Assembly: GCF_000720185.1 (NCBI RefSeq) | Contig: NZ_JOIY01000002.1 | Coordinates: 62,001 to 126,000, forward strand | DNA: 64,000 nt | Direction of reading: 5' to 3' | From: Streptomyces sp. NRRL S-340 | Lineage (GTDB): Bacteria; Actinomycetota; Actinomycetes; Streptomycetales; Streptomycetaceae | Part shown: positions 23,332 through 30,277 of the stretch, in pieces | Position numbering within the stretch: the first letter of the stretch is position 1 | Layout of the letters: each line of letters starts with the position of its first letter | Notes under the pieces: model-generated | What the model saw: the letters and a program-made list of their open reading frames with translations, nothing else | The model's database searches: none | What the model was told of the DNA's origin: nothing | Translations under genes and position numbers: made by a program

Positions 23332-25577
23332 GCGAGGACCGGCGCCGGGCGGCGGCGAGCGGGAGCGGGACGCACGGGCCCGGCGAGGGGCGGACCGCCG
23401 GCGCGGCCGGGGACCACCGAGGACGGCCACCGGCCGCGCCCGGCCCTGTCCGGCCGCCCGGCCCCGCCGCGCAGGGGCGCGCGGAGGGTGCGGCGGCCGT
23501 CGGACACGGGACGGGGACGCGCGGTGCGCGGGCAGATGGGGCGGGCGGGACGGGCGGGGTGGCGGACGCACCCGGTGCGGGACGGCGGAGGGACGGGGCA
23601 CCCGGCGCGGGCCGGCAGGCGGACCCGGCGCCCGGTGCGGGACGGCCGCGGGGCGCGCCCGGTGCGGGGCGGCGGGGGCTGAGGTTCCTGCGTGCCCGGT
23701 GGCGGGTCCTGGTGCGGCTGGGCGGGTGGTCCGTGCTGGAGACGGGGCAGACGTTCCTGCTCGGTTACGCCCTGGCGCGGTCCCTGGACTCGGGGTTCCT
23801 GGCGGGACGCGCAGCGGCCGGGCTGGCCTGGCTGGGGGTCGCCGGGACGGGAGTCCTCCTGGGCGCCGTCGGGACCGGGCGGGTGTACCGGTCGGTCGCC
23901 GCGCTGGTCGAGCCGCTGCGGGACCGGCTCGTGGAGCGGGTCGTGGCGCGCGGGGTGCGCGAGGCGGACGACGGCGCGCTCTCCCGGCTCACCCAGCAGG
24001 TGGAGATCGCCCGCGACACCTTCGCCGGGCTGGTGCTGGTCTCCCGGTCCTTCGTGGTCGCCGCGGCCGGCGCTCTGATCGGCCTGTTCTCGCTGGCCCC
24101 GCCGCTCGCGCTCGTGGTCGTCGCGCCGCTGGTCGCCGCGATCACCCTGTTCGCGGTGACGCTGCGGCCGCTGGCCCGGCGCCAGGAGGCGTACCTGGCC
24201 GCGGACGAGGCCCTCGCGGAGCGGCTGGGCCGGGTGGGCCCGGGCCTGCGGGACGTGACGGCCTTCGGCGCCGAGGCGCGGGTCGCGGCCGGTGTCGCGC
24301 AGTGCGTGGAGGCCGAGCGGCGGGCCGCGGGCGCGCTGGCCCGCTGGGGTGTCCTGCGGGTGGCGGCCCTGGCCGTGGGCGGTCACGCGCCGGTCGTCCT
24401 GCTGCTGGTGGCCGCGCCGTGGCTGCTGGACCACGACGTGTCGCCCGGCGCGCTGGTGGGCGCCCTCGCCTATGTCACCCAGTCGCTCCTGCCGGCCCTG
24501 CAGAACCTGATCCACGGCCTGGGGGCCGGCGGCGCCCGCCTGACGGTGGTGCTGCGCCGCATCGCCCCGGCCGGCGACGAGGACCTGCGGACCGGCCGGG
24601 ACACCGCACCCGCCCCCCGGCCCACGCCCCCGTCCACGCCCGCCACCCAGGCCGCGCCCCCTTTCCGGGCCGCGCCCGCTCCCCCTCCCGCATCCGCTGC
24701 CGACGCGGCCCCCGCCCTCGCCCTGTCCGGCGTCACCTTCGCCTACGGTCCGCACAGCGAACCCGTGGTCCGGGATCTCGACCTCGTCGTCCCGCGCGGC
24801 GGCCACCTGGCCGTCGTCGGGCCGAGCGGGATCGGCAAGTCGACGCTCACCGCGCTGGTGGCGGGGCTGCTCGAACCGGCGGCCGGAGAGATCAGGGTGT
24901 GCGGGCGGCCGGTTCCGGGGCCCGGTGCGGCCGCGTGCCGGGTCCTGATCCCGCAGGAGGCGTACGTCCACACCGGGACCCTCGGCGAGAACCTCACCCA
25001 TCTGCGCCCCGACCCGGTGCCGCCGCACGAACTGCTCGCCGCGGCGGAAGCGGTCGGACTCGCTCCGCTGCTGCACCGCCTCGGCGGCCCCGGCGCACCG
25101 GTGGACCCGGCGGCGCTGTCGGCGGGCGAGCGCCAGCTGATCGCGCTGACCCGGGCGTACCTGTCGCACGCCCCGCTCGCCCTGCTCGACGAGGCGACCT
25201 GTCACCTGGACCCGGACGCCGAGGCCCGCGCGGAGCGCGCCTTCGCCGCCCGGCCCGGCGGAACCCTGGTGGTGGTGGCGCACCGGCTCACCTCCGCCCG
25301 CCGGGCCGACCGCGTCCTGGTCATGGACGGCCGGGACACCGCGTACGGGACGCACGAGGAACTGCTGCGGGGCTGCGGGCTCTACCGGGAGCTGTTCGGC
25401 GGCTGGGCACCGCCCGGTTCACAGCCACCCCTCCCCCTGAGAGATGCGGATGGCGTCGATCCGGTTGCGGGCCCCGGTCTTGCGGGTGATGGCCGCCATG
25501 TAGTTGCGCACGGTTCCGTGGGACAGGTGCAGGCTCCCGGCGATCTCGGCGACGGAGGCGCCCTCGGCGGCCAGTGA
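23328..25577 (+). CDS. ramB: lanthipeptide ABC exporter subunit (RamB/AmfA type) with extended ends
   Basis: This 749-residue ABC half-transporter has an unusual first 115 residues of arginine/glycine/proline-rich low-complexity sequence before the membrane domain, which begins near RWRVLVRLGGWSVLETGQTF. The ATPase domain is intact: Walker A GPSGIGKST, signature LSAGERQL, Walker B LALLDEATCHLD with the catalytic Glu, and H-loop VVVAHRLTS. This subunit should carry the active site of the RamA-RamB heterodimer. The family normally ends near YRELFGGW. Here the frame continues 53 codons into the converging regulator gene, overlapping it by 159 bp. GTG 23328 overlaps the ramA stop. Confidence 0.87.
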   Translation: MSEDRRRAAASGSGTHGPGEGRTAGAAGDHRGRPPAAPGPVRPPGPAAQGRAEGAAAVGHGTGTRGARADGAGGTGGVADAPGAGRRRDGAPGAGRQADPAPGAGRPRGAPGAGRRGLRFLRARWRVLVRLGGWSVLETGQTFLLGYALARSLDSGFLAGRAAAGLAWLGVAGTGVLLGAVGTGRVYRSVAALVEPLRDRLVERVVARGVREADDGALSRLTQQVEIARDTFAGLVLVSRSFVVAAAGALIGLFSLAPPLALVVVAPLVAAITLFAVTLRPLARRQEAYLAADEALAERLGRVGPGLRDVTAFGAEARVAAGVAQCVEAERRAAGALARWGVLRVAALAVGGHAPVVLLLVAAPWLLDHDVSPGALVGALAYVTQSLLPALQNLIHGLGAGGARLTVVLRRIAPAGDEDLRTGRDTAPAPRPTPPSTPATQAAPPFRAAPAPPPASAADAAPALALSGVTFAYGPHSEPVVRDLDLVVPRGGHLAVVGPSGIGKSTLTALVAGLLEPAAGEIRVCGRPVPGPGAAACRVLIPQEAYVHTGTLGENLTHLRPDPVPPHELLAAAEAVGLAPLLHRLGGPGAPVDPAALSAGERQLIALTRAYLSHAPLALLDEATCHLDPDAEARAERAFAARPGGTLVVVAHRLTSARRADRVLVMDGRDTAYGTHEELLRGCGLYRELFGGWAPPGSQPPLPLRDADGVDPVAGPGLAGDGRHVVAHGSVGQVQAPGDLGDGGALGGQ

Positions 25578-26027
25578 CAGCACGCTCAGTTCGCGCCGGG
25601 TCAGCGGCATCTCGGCGGCCTTGAGGAAACCGAGGCCCAGGGACTCGTCGACGAAACGTTCCCCCTCGGCGACACGGCGTATGCCGCGCACCAGACGCTC
25701 CGGCGACCCCTTCTTGTCGACGTACCCGAGCACCCCGGCCTCGATGGCCTGGCGTAACAGTCCCGGCCGGTCCGCCGTGGCCAGCACCAGTAAGCGGGGC
25801 GCCCGCCGGCCCGGTTCGCGCGGACACAGCTCGTCCAGCGGGACCTGCTTGCGCGCCCTCGGGTGGTCGAGGTCGACGGCGCACACGTCCGGCCGTACCC
25901 TCCGCACCTGCCCCGGCGCACCGCGCCACGGCGTGTCGTGCACCCCCAGGTCGGGCTCCCGGCGCAGCCACTCCGCCATGACCGATCGCACCAGACACGC
26001 GTCGTGCACCAGAAGTATCCGGATCAC
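25419..26027 (-). CDS. ramR: RamR/AmfR-like response regulator with two TTA codons
   Basis: This 202-residue NarL/LuxR-type response regulator is expected to activate the lanthipeptide operon. The receiver domain starts IRILLVHDACLVRSVMAEWL. The acidic pair is reduced to HD, the likely phospho-acceptor is in DVCAVDLD near residue 50, and the conserved Lys is in VDKKGS. The C-terminal HTH is LTRRELSVLSLAAEGASVAE through HGTVRNYMAAITRKTG. Codons 79 and 91 are TTA (plus-strand TAA at 25791-25793 and 25755-25757), so translation should depend on the bldA tRNA. No partner kinase is adjacent, as for ramR. It starts at GTG 26027 and its 3' end overlaps ramB. Confidence 0.92.
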   Translation of the reverse strand: MIRILLVHDACLVRSVMAEWLRREPDLGVHDTPWRGAPGQVRRVRPDVCAVDLDHPRARKQVPLDELCPREPGRRAPRLLVLATADRPGLLRQAIEAGVLGYVDKKGSPERLVRGIRRVAEGERFVDESLGLGFLKAAEMPLTRRELSVLSLAAEGASVAEIAGSLHLSHGTVRNYMAAITRKTGARNRIDAIRISQGEGWL

Positions 26028-26388
26028 TGCCGCCCCTTCGGTTCGCCCCGCGCGCCGGTACCGTGCCGGTCCCCGCGCCGGTTCTGTGATGGTGGTGTGC
26101 GCGTGCCCCATTCTTGGGTGCGTGTACGGCCCCGTAGCGCGGAGAATCGGCCAAGGGGAGGCGCGGGGGCGCACGGGCGGCGGCCGTCCACCGCAACACG
26201 CCCCGCCCGTCCGGGCATGGGCAACGCCCGACGGGGTACACGAGGCGCCCGCCCGGGGCACCCGTGGGAGCCCGCAGGCGCCGCACCCACCGCGCGGGCC
26301 GCCCCGCCGCTCACCCTGCGGGGCGGGCCGCCGAGGGCGAGCCCGGGTCCCGGAAGCCGTGGCGCGGCCCTGCGAGGAGGTGGTCGGC
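26028..26388. other. divergent intergenic region between ramR and the second phosphatase gene
   Basis: This 361-bp gap should hold the promoters of ramR (minus) and the phosphatase gene (plus). An imperfect GC-rich inverted repeat lies around 26290-26340. I see no convincing -35/-10 pair or perfect operator. A GAGGAGG ribosome site at 26374-26380 serves the phosphatase gene. Confidence 0.5.
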
Positions 26389-28539
26389 GTGTCGGAGCGG
26401 CCGAGGTCCGGACAGCCCCCGACGACCGCCCCCGGGCCCGTCGGCCGCCCGCTGCTGTCCCTGGCGCTCGCCGCCATGCTGGACGAGGTCCACGCGCACT
26501 CGGGCGCGGTGTACCTGCTGGCGCCGGACCAGCCGGTCCTGGAGATGGCGGTGATGGCGGGCATGCCCCGGGCGTTCGCCGCGCCCTGGGAGCGGGTCGG
26601 GCTGAGCGCCCCCATCCCGGTCGCCCAGGCCGTACGGGAACGGCGGCTGATATGGGTCGGCGGCGAGGAGGAGATGGCCCGCCGCTACCCGCGCATCGCC
26701 GTCGTGCTGCCGTACCCCTTCGCGCTCGCCGCGCTGCCGCTGGCCACCGGTGCCACCGTGTACGGGGCCGTCTTCGTGACCTGGCCGGACGCCCACCCGC
26801 CGGTGCTGTCCGACTGGGAGCGCGAGCACCTGACCGCGGCCTGCGGCCGGCTGGCGGTGCGGCTGGAGCGGGCCGCGGCCGAGCGCCGCCCGGTGCTCCC
26901 GGAGCCCGACCTGCTAGCCGCGCCGCCGGCCGGCGGCGTCGCCGGCACGCTCGGCTCGGCCGAGGCCGCCCGCATGGCGGCCCGGCTGCCGTACGGGCTC
27001 GCCTCCCTCGACCTGCACGGCCGGGTCTCCTTCGCCAACGCGGCCGCGGCCGCCCTGCTCGGACTGCCCGCCGCGGAACTGCTGGGCACCCGGCTGTGGG
27101 CGTCCGTGCCGTGGCTGAACGACCCGATGTACGAGGACCGCTACCGGGCCGCCCTGCTCAGCCAGCACGTCACGTCCTTCGTGGCGCTGCGCCCGCCCGG
27201 CGAGTGGCTGTCCTTCCGGATGTACCCGAGCACCACCGGGCTGAGCCTGCGGATCAGCCGGGCCCGCGCGGTCGCCGAGCTGGGACGGGCGGCGCCGCAC
27301 CCCGGGGGAACGTCGTCACCGGCCGGCCTGGTGACCATCTCGCGGGTGCTGGGGCTGGCCGGGGCGCTGACCGAGGCGGTGGGCGTGCAGGACGTGGTGC
27401 GGCTGGTCGCGGACGAGATCGTGCCGGCCGTCGGCAGCCGGGCCCTGATGATCCTCGGCTCCCAGTCGGGGCGGCTGCACGTGCTCGGCCACCGCGGATA
27501 CCCCGACCCGCGGGCCGTCGAGGAGTTCCACGGCACGCCGCTCGGCGCGCCGACCCCGAGCACGCGGGTGCTGTCCACCGGAGCGCCCGCCTTCTTCGAG
27601 TCCCGGCAGCAGCTGGAGCGGCTGTACCCGGTACGGCAGGCGGTGCGCGACGGCTTCGCGGCCTGGGCGTACCTGCCGCTCATCGCGTCGGGCCGGCCGG
27701 TGGGCACCTGCGTCCTCTCCTACGCCCGTCCGCACCCCTTCCCGGCGGACGAGCGGGCCGTCCTGACGAGCCTGGGCGGCCTGATCGCGCAGGCGCTGGA
27801 ACGGGCCCGGCTCTACGACACCAAGCACCGGCTGGCCCACGGCCTGCAGCAGGCGCTGCTGCCGCGCTCACTGCCCCGGCTGCCGGGCTTCGAGACGGCC
27901 GCGCGCTATCTTCCGGCCACGCAGGGCATGGACATCGGCGGCGACTTCTACGACCTCGTGCCCACCCGCCCGCTGGCCGCGGCCGTGATCGGGGACGTGC
28001 AGGGGCACAACGTCACCGCCGCCGGCCTGATGGGCCAGTTGCGTACGGCGGTCCGCGCGTACACCACGGTCGGCCAGGAGCCGCAGGAGGTCATGGCGAG
28101 CACCAACCGGCTGTTGATGGAGCTGGGCGTCGAGCTGTTCGCCAGCTGTCTGTACCTGCGGCTCGACCCGGCCGAGGGCTGTGCCGTGATGTCCCGGGCC
28201 GGGCACCCGCCGCCGCTGCTGCGCCGCCCGGACGGGCGGGTGCGCGTGCTCGACCTGGCCGGGGGCCCGCTGCTGGGCATCGACCCGGCGGCGACGTATC
28301 CGACGACGCGGGTGGGCCTGGCCCCCGGCTCGGTGCTGGTCCTCTACACCGACGGGCTCGTCGAGTCGCCCGGCACCGACATCGAGGAGGCGCTCGCCGG
28401 CCTGGGGCAGCAGCTCGGCGAGGCCGGGGACGTGCCGCTGGGCCGGCTGGCCGACCTGCTGGTGGAGCACAGCGCGGCGGCGCGGGAGCGGATCGACGAC
28501 GTGGCGGTCCTGCTGCTGCGCGCCCGGGGCGACGGCTGA
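26389..28539 (+). CDS. GAF/PAS/GAF SpoIIE-type PP2C phosphatase
   Basis: This 716-residue regulator has an N-terminal GAF-like sensor (about 24-160; SLALAAMLDEVHAHSGAVYL), a PAS domain (195-303; LPYGLASLDLHGRVSFANAA), a second GAF domain (313-477) and a SpoIIE phosphatase domain (490-715). The phosphatase motifs are GGDFYDLV near 516, IGDVQGHNV near 536, LYTDGLVES near 650 and RIDDVAVLLLRARG at the end. Unlike the other two phosphatases in the window it has no C-terminal ATPase domain. I choose GTG 26389, eight bases after GAGGAGG. It sits directly upstream of the double-glycine peptide gene, so it may control that system, although a 574-bp gap separates them. Confidence 0.88.
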   Translation: MSERPRSGQPPTTAPGPVGRPLLSLALAAMLDEVHAHSGAVYLLAPDQPVLEMAVMAGMPRAFAAPWERVGLSAPIPVAQAVRERRLIWVGGEEEMARRYPRIAVVLPYPFALAALPLATGATVYGAVFVTWPDAHPPVLSDWEREHLTAACGRLAVRLERAAAERRPVLPEPDLLAAPPAGGVAGTLGSAEAARMAARLPYGLASLDLHGRVSFANAAAAALLGLPAAELLGTRLWASVPWLNDPMYEDRYRAALLSQHVTSFVALRPPGEWLSFRMYPSTTGLSLRISRARAVAELGRAAPHPGGTSSPAGLVTISRVLGLAGALTEAVGVQDVVRLVADEIVPAVGSRALMILGSQSGRLHVLGHRGYPDPRAVEEFHGTPLGAPTPSTRVLSTGAPAFFESRQQLERLYPVRQAVRDGFAAWAYLPLIASGRPVGTCVLSYARPHPFPADERAVLTSLGGLIAQALERARLYDTKHRLAHGLQQALLPRSLPRLPGFETAARYLPATQGMDIGGDFYDLVPTRPLAAAVIGDVQGHNVTAAGLMGQLRTAVRAYTTVGQEPQEVMASTNRLLMELGVELFASCLYLRLDPAEGCAVMSRAGHPPPLLRRPDGRVRVLDLAGGPLLGIDPAATYPTTRVGLAPGSVLVLYTDGLVESPGTDIEEALAGLGQQLGEAGDVPLGRLADLLVEHSAAARERIDDVAVLLLRARGDG

Positions 28540-29113
28540 CACGGCGGCCGGCACCGGGCACCACCCGCGCGGGGGGGGCCGCCGCCCGCCGCTCCCCGTC
28601 CGTGGTGCGCCGCGCACCCGCGCGCGGGCCCGCCGTTCATCCTCGGCCGCAAACAGTCCGCCACCGGCCGGTCACGCACAGTCGGCGAACCGTCGCGGCC
28701 GGGAAGCGGAACCCCTGCTTCAGCAAATCTGCACAGCGGCTGCCCAGCGGGGTCACCGGACGGCGCGGATCTGCACAACCGCGCGCCCCCGGCGGCGCGT
28801 TTGGCGCGGAGTGCCGGATTCCGCGGCGCCCCGGCAAGAGCCGTGGCGAGCCGATGCCGTGCGCCTTGTGAAGAAGTGGCCGACAACTCGTGCCCGGGCA
28901 TGCACGGATGAGCCTCCTGGAGCGGGAAGTTCCCTGGTGAGAGGCCTGCTTGAGTGGAGGAGCCGGTTCGTGCCGTGCTTTGATCCATCGCACCGCGGGG
29001 CCCGCCGGACGCTTGCGACAGCGACGGCCGGCTGCCCCGCCCGCGGCCTTCCCTCTGCCCCCCAGAGGGGGCCGCTCCCCGTTGAGAAACCCCATACGAA
29101 GGGAAGTTCCACC
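28540..29113. other. long leader region upstream of the double-glycine peptide gene
   Basis: This 574-bp region contains no recognised gene. It holds the first copy of GGGAAGTTCC (28924-28933) and an AT-richer patch near 28860-28960. A frame continuous with the peptide gene is open from 28811, but its predicted sequence is arginine-rich and not leader-like. I found no riboswitch signature. The region probably contains the promoter and a long untranslated leader. Confidence 0.5.
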
Positions 29114-29329
29114 ATGAACTCCACCCCCCAGGTCGAGACCGCCGAGATCTCCGACGCCGACCTCGACAACGTCTCCGGCGGTCTGTCGCTGAACGCCGTC
29201 GGCACCGTCACGGGCCTGGTGGACGGCGTCGCCCCGGTGTCCGGCCTGGTCGACACGGCCGTCGGCACCGTCGAGGGTGTGACCGGCCTGAACACCGCCC
29301 CGGTCACCAACCTGGTCGCCGGTCTCTGA
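29114..29329 (+). CDS. double-glycine-leader secreted peptide precursor without cysteine
   Basis: This 71-residue precursor has a 23-residue acidic leader with the classical C39 cleavage pattern AEISDADLDNVSGG, ending at G22-G23. The 48-residue core begins LSLNAVGTVTGL and is built of Val, Gly, Leu, Thr, Ala with a few Asp, Asn, Pro and Ser. It has imperfect repeats (GTVTGLVDGVAPV, GLVDTAVGTVEGV, TGLNTAPVTNLVAGL). It contains no Cys and no aromatic residue, so thioether or disulfide rings are impossible. It resembles peptides labelled type A2 lantipeptide or bacteriocin in Streptomyces, but no lanthipeptide synthetase is linked. GGGAAGTTCC precedes ATG 29114. The function is unknown. Confidence 0.85.
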   Translation: MNSTPQVETAEISDADLDNVSGGLSLNAVGTVTGLVDGVAPVSGLVDTAVGTVEGVTGLNTAPVTNLVAGL

Positions 29330-29345
29330 GCGCATCGCGCCCCGA

Positions 29346-29380
29346 GGCGTCCCGGAGCCGTACGCCGGCTCCGGGACGCC
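29346..29380 (+). terminator. hairpin between peptide gene and secretion genes
   Basis: A perfect 15-bp stem (GGCGTCCCGGAGCCG paired with CGGCTCCGGGACGCC) with a 5-base loop begins 16 bp after the peptide stop and ends 87 bp before the HlyD gene. It is a terminator or attenuator that would keep secretion genes below peptide expression. Confidence 0.75.
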
Positions 29381-29467
29381 CGGATGCCCGCCCGCCCCGG
29401 CCCCGCCGGGCCCCGTACCCCGAAAGACCGCCCCGCACAGGCCTCAGCCACAGGTGAGGGAAGTTCC

Positions 29468-30277
29468 GTGCAGTTCCGCCAACAGGCCCTCGCCAAGCTC
29501 CAGTCGCCCGAGGAACTCGACCTTCCGGTACGCCTGGCCCGCCCGCGGGGATGGCTCGTGCTCTGCGTCACCCTCGTCGCGACGGCCGCCGCCTGCGTGT
29601 GGGCGGTGACCGGTTCGGTGGCCTCCACGGTCACCGCGCAGGCCGTCCTCACCCACGGGCAGGGCAGTTACGTCCTGCAGAGCCCGGTCTCCGGACAGGT
29701 CACCGCGGTCCTCGCCGAGGAGGGCGAACGGCTCGCCGCCGGCTCGCCCGTGCTCAAGGTCCGTACCGGCTCCGGCACGACGACGCTCGTACGGGCCGTG
29801 GCCGCCGGCCGGATCACCACGCTGGCCGCCGCCCTCGGGCAGATCGTCTCCCCCGGCACGGACGTCGCCGCCGTCGAGAAGGCGGCTCACGCCTCCGACC
29901 CGCTGTACGCGACCGTCTACGTGCCCGCTCAGAACGCCGCCGCCGTTCCCGCCGGGGCCCCCGTCGACCTGACCGTCTCCTCCGCGCCCGCCGAGCGGTA
30001 CGGCGTGCTGCGCGGCCGGGTGGCGTCGGTGGACCGCTCCGCGCAGTCCGCCCAGCAGATCGGCGCGTTCCTCGGGGACGCCCGGCTGGGCGCACAAATG
30101 GCCGGGAAAGGCCGGCCGGTGGCCGTGCGCGTACGGCTCGACGCCGCACCCGGCACACCGAGCGGGTACCGCTGGTCCTCCGCGGACGGCCCGCCGTTCC
30201 GGATCGAGTCCATGACCCTGGCCACGGCCTCGATCCGCCTTGCCGACCAGCGTCCCGTCGATTGGCTGCTGCCGTGA
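29468..30277 (+). CDS. HlyD-family secretion adaptor (NHLM-type)
   Basis: This 269-residue protein has one N-terminal membrane helix (about 30-52, GWLVLCVTLVATAAACVWAV). A biotinyl/lipoyl-like hairpin domain follows, split by a short insert: YVLQSPVSGQVTAVLAEEGERLAAGSPVLKV and later AAGRITTLAAALGQIVSPGTDVAAVEKA. A beta-barrel membrane-fusion segment completes it. It is the short form of HlyD adaptor seen with NHLM-type bacteriocin exporters and is expected to work with the two ABC proteins downstream. GTG 29468 follows GAGGGAAG. Its stop overlaps the next start (GTGA). Confidence 0.85.
   Translation: MQFRQQALAKLQSPEELDLPVRLARPRGWLVLCVTLVATAAACVWAVTGSVASTVTAQAVLTHGQGSYVLQSPVSGQVTAVLAEEGERLAAGSPVLKVRTGSGTTTLVRAVAAGRITTLAAALGQIVSPGTDVAAVEKAAHASDPLYATVYVPAQNAAAVPAGAPVDLTVSSAPAERYGVLRGRVASVDRSAQSAQQIGAFLGDARLGAQMAGKGRPVAVRVRLDAAPGTPSGYRWSSADGPPFRIESMTLATASIRLADQRPVDWLLP

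Larger units (their letters stand above)
28924..29467. repeat. three identical GGGAAGTTCC decamers around the peptide gene
   Basis: GGGAAGTTCC occurs at 28924-28933, 29101-29110 and 29458-29467. The second copy is the ribosome-site region of the peptide gene (ATG 29114) and the third that of the HlyD gene (GTG 29468). The first copy precedes no convincing gene. Identity over ten bases beyond a simple Shine-Dalgarno core suggests a shared translational or protein-binding signal. Confidence 0.5.

Noticed and set aside
28540..28900. A possible riboswitch in the long leader upstream of the GG peptide gene
   Set aside because: I compared it loosely with the conserved bases of actinobacterial c-di-AMP and cobalamin switches and could not find the core motifs.
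28811..29113. An N-terminal extension of the double-glycine peptide reaching back to 28811
   Set aside because: The added sequence is arginine-rich with no leader features. ATG 29114 has the GGGAAGTTCC ribosome region and gives a leader of standard length.
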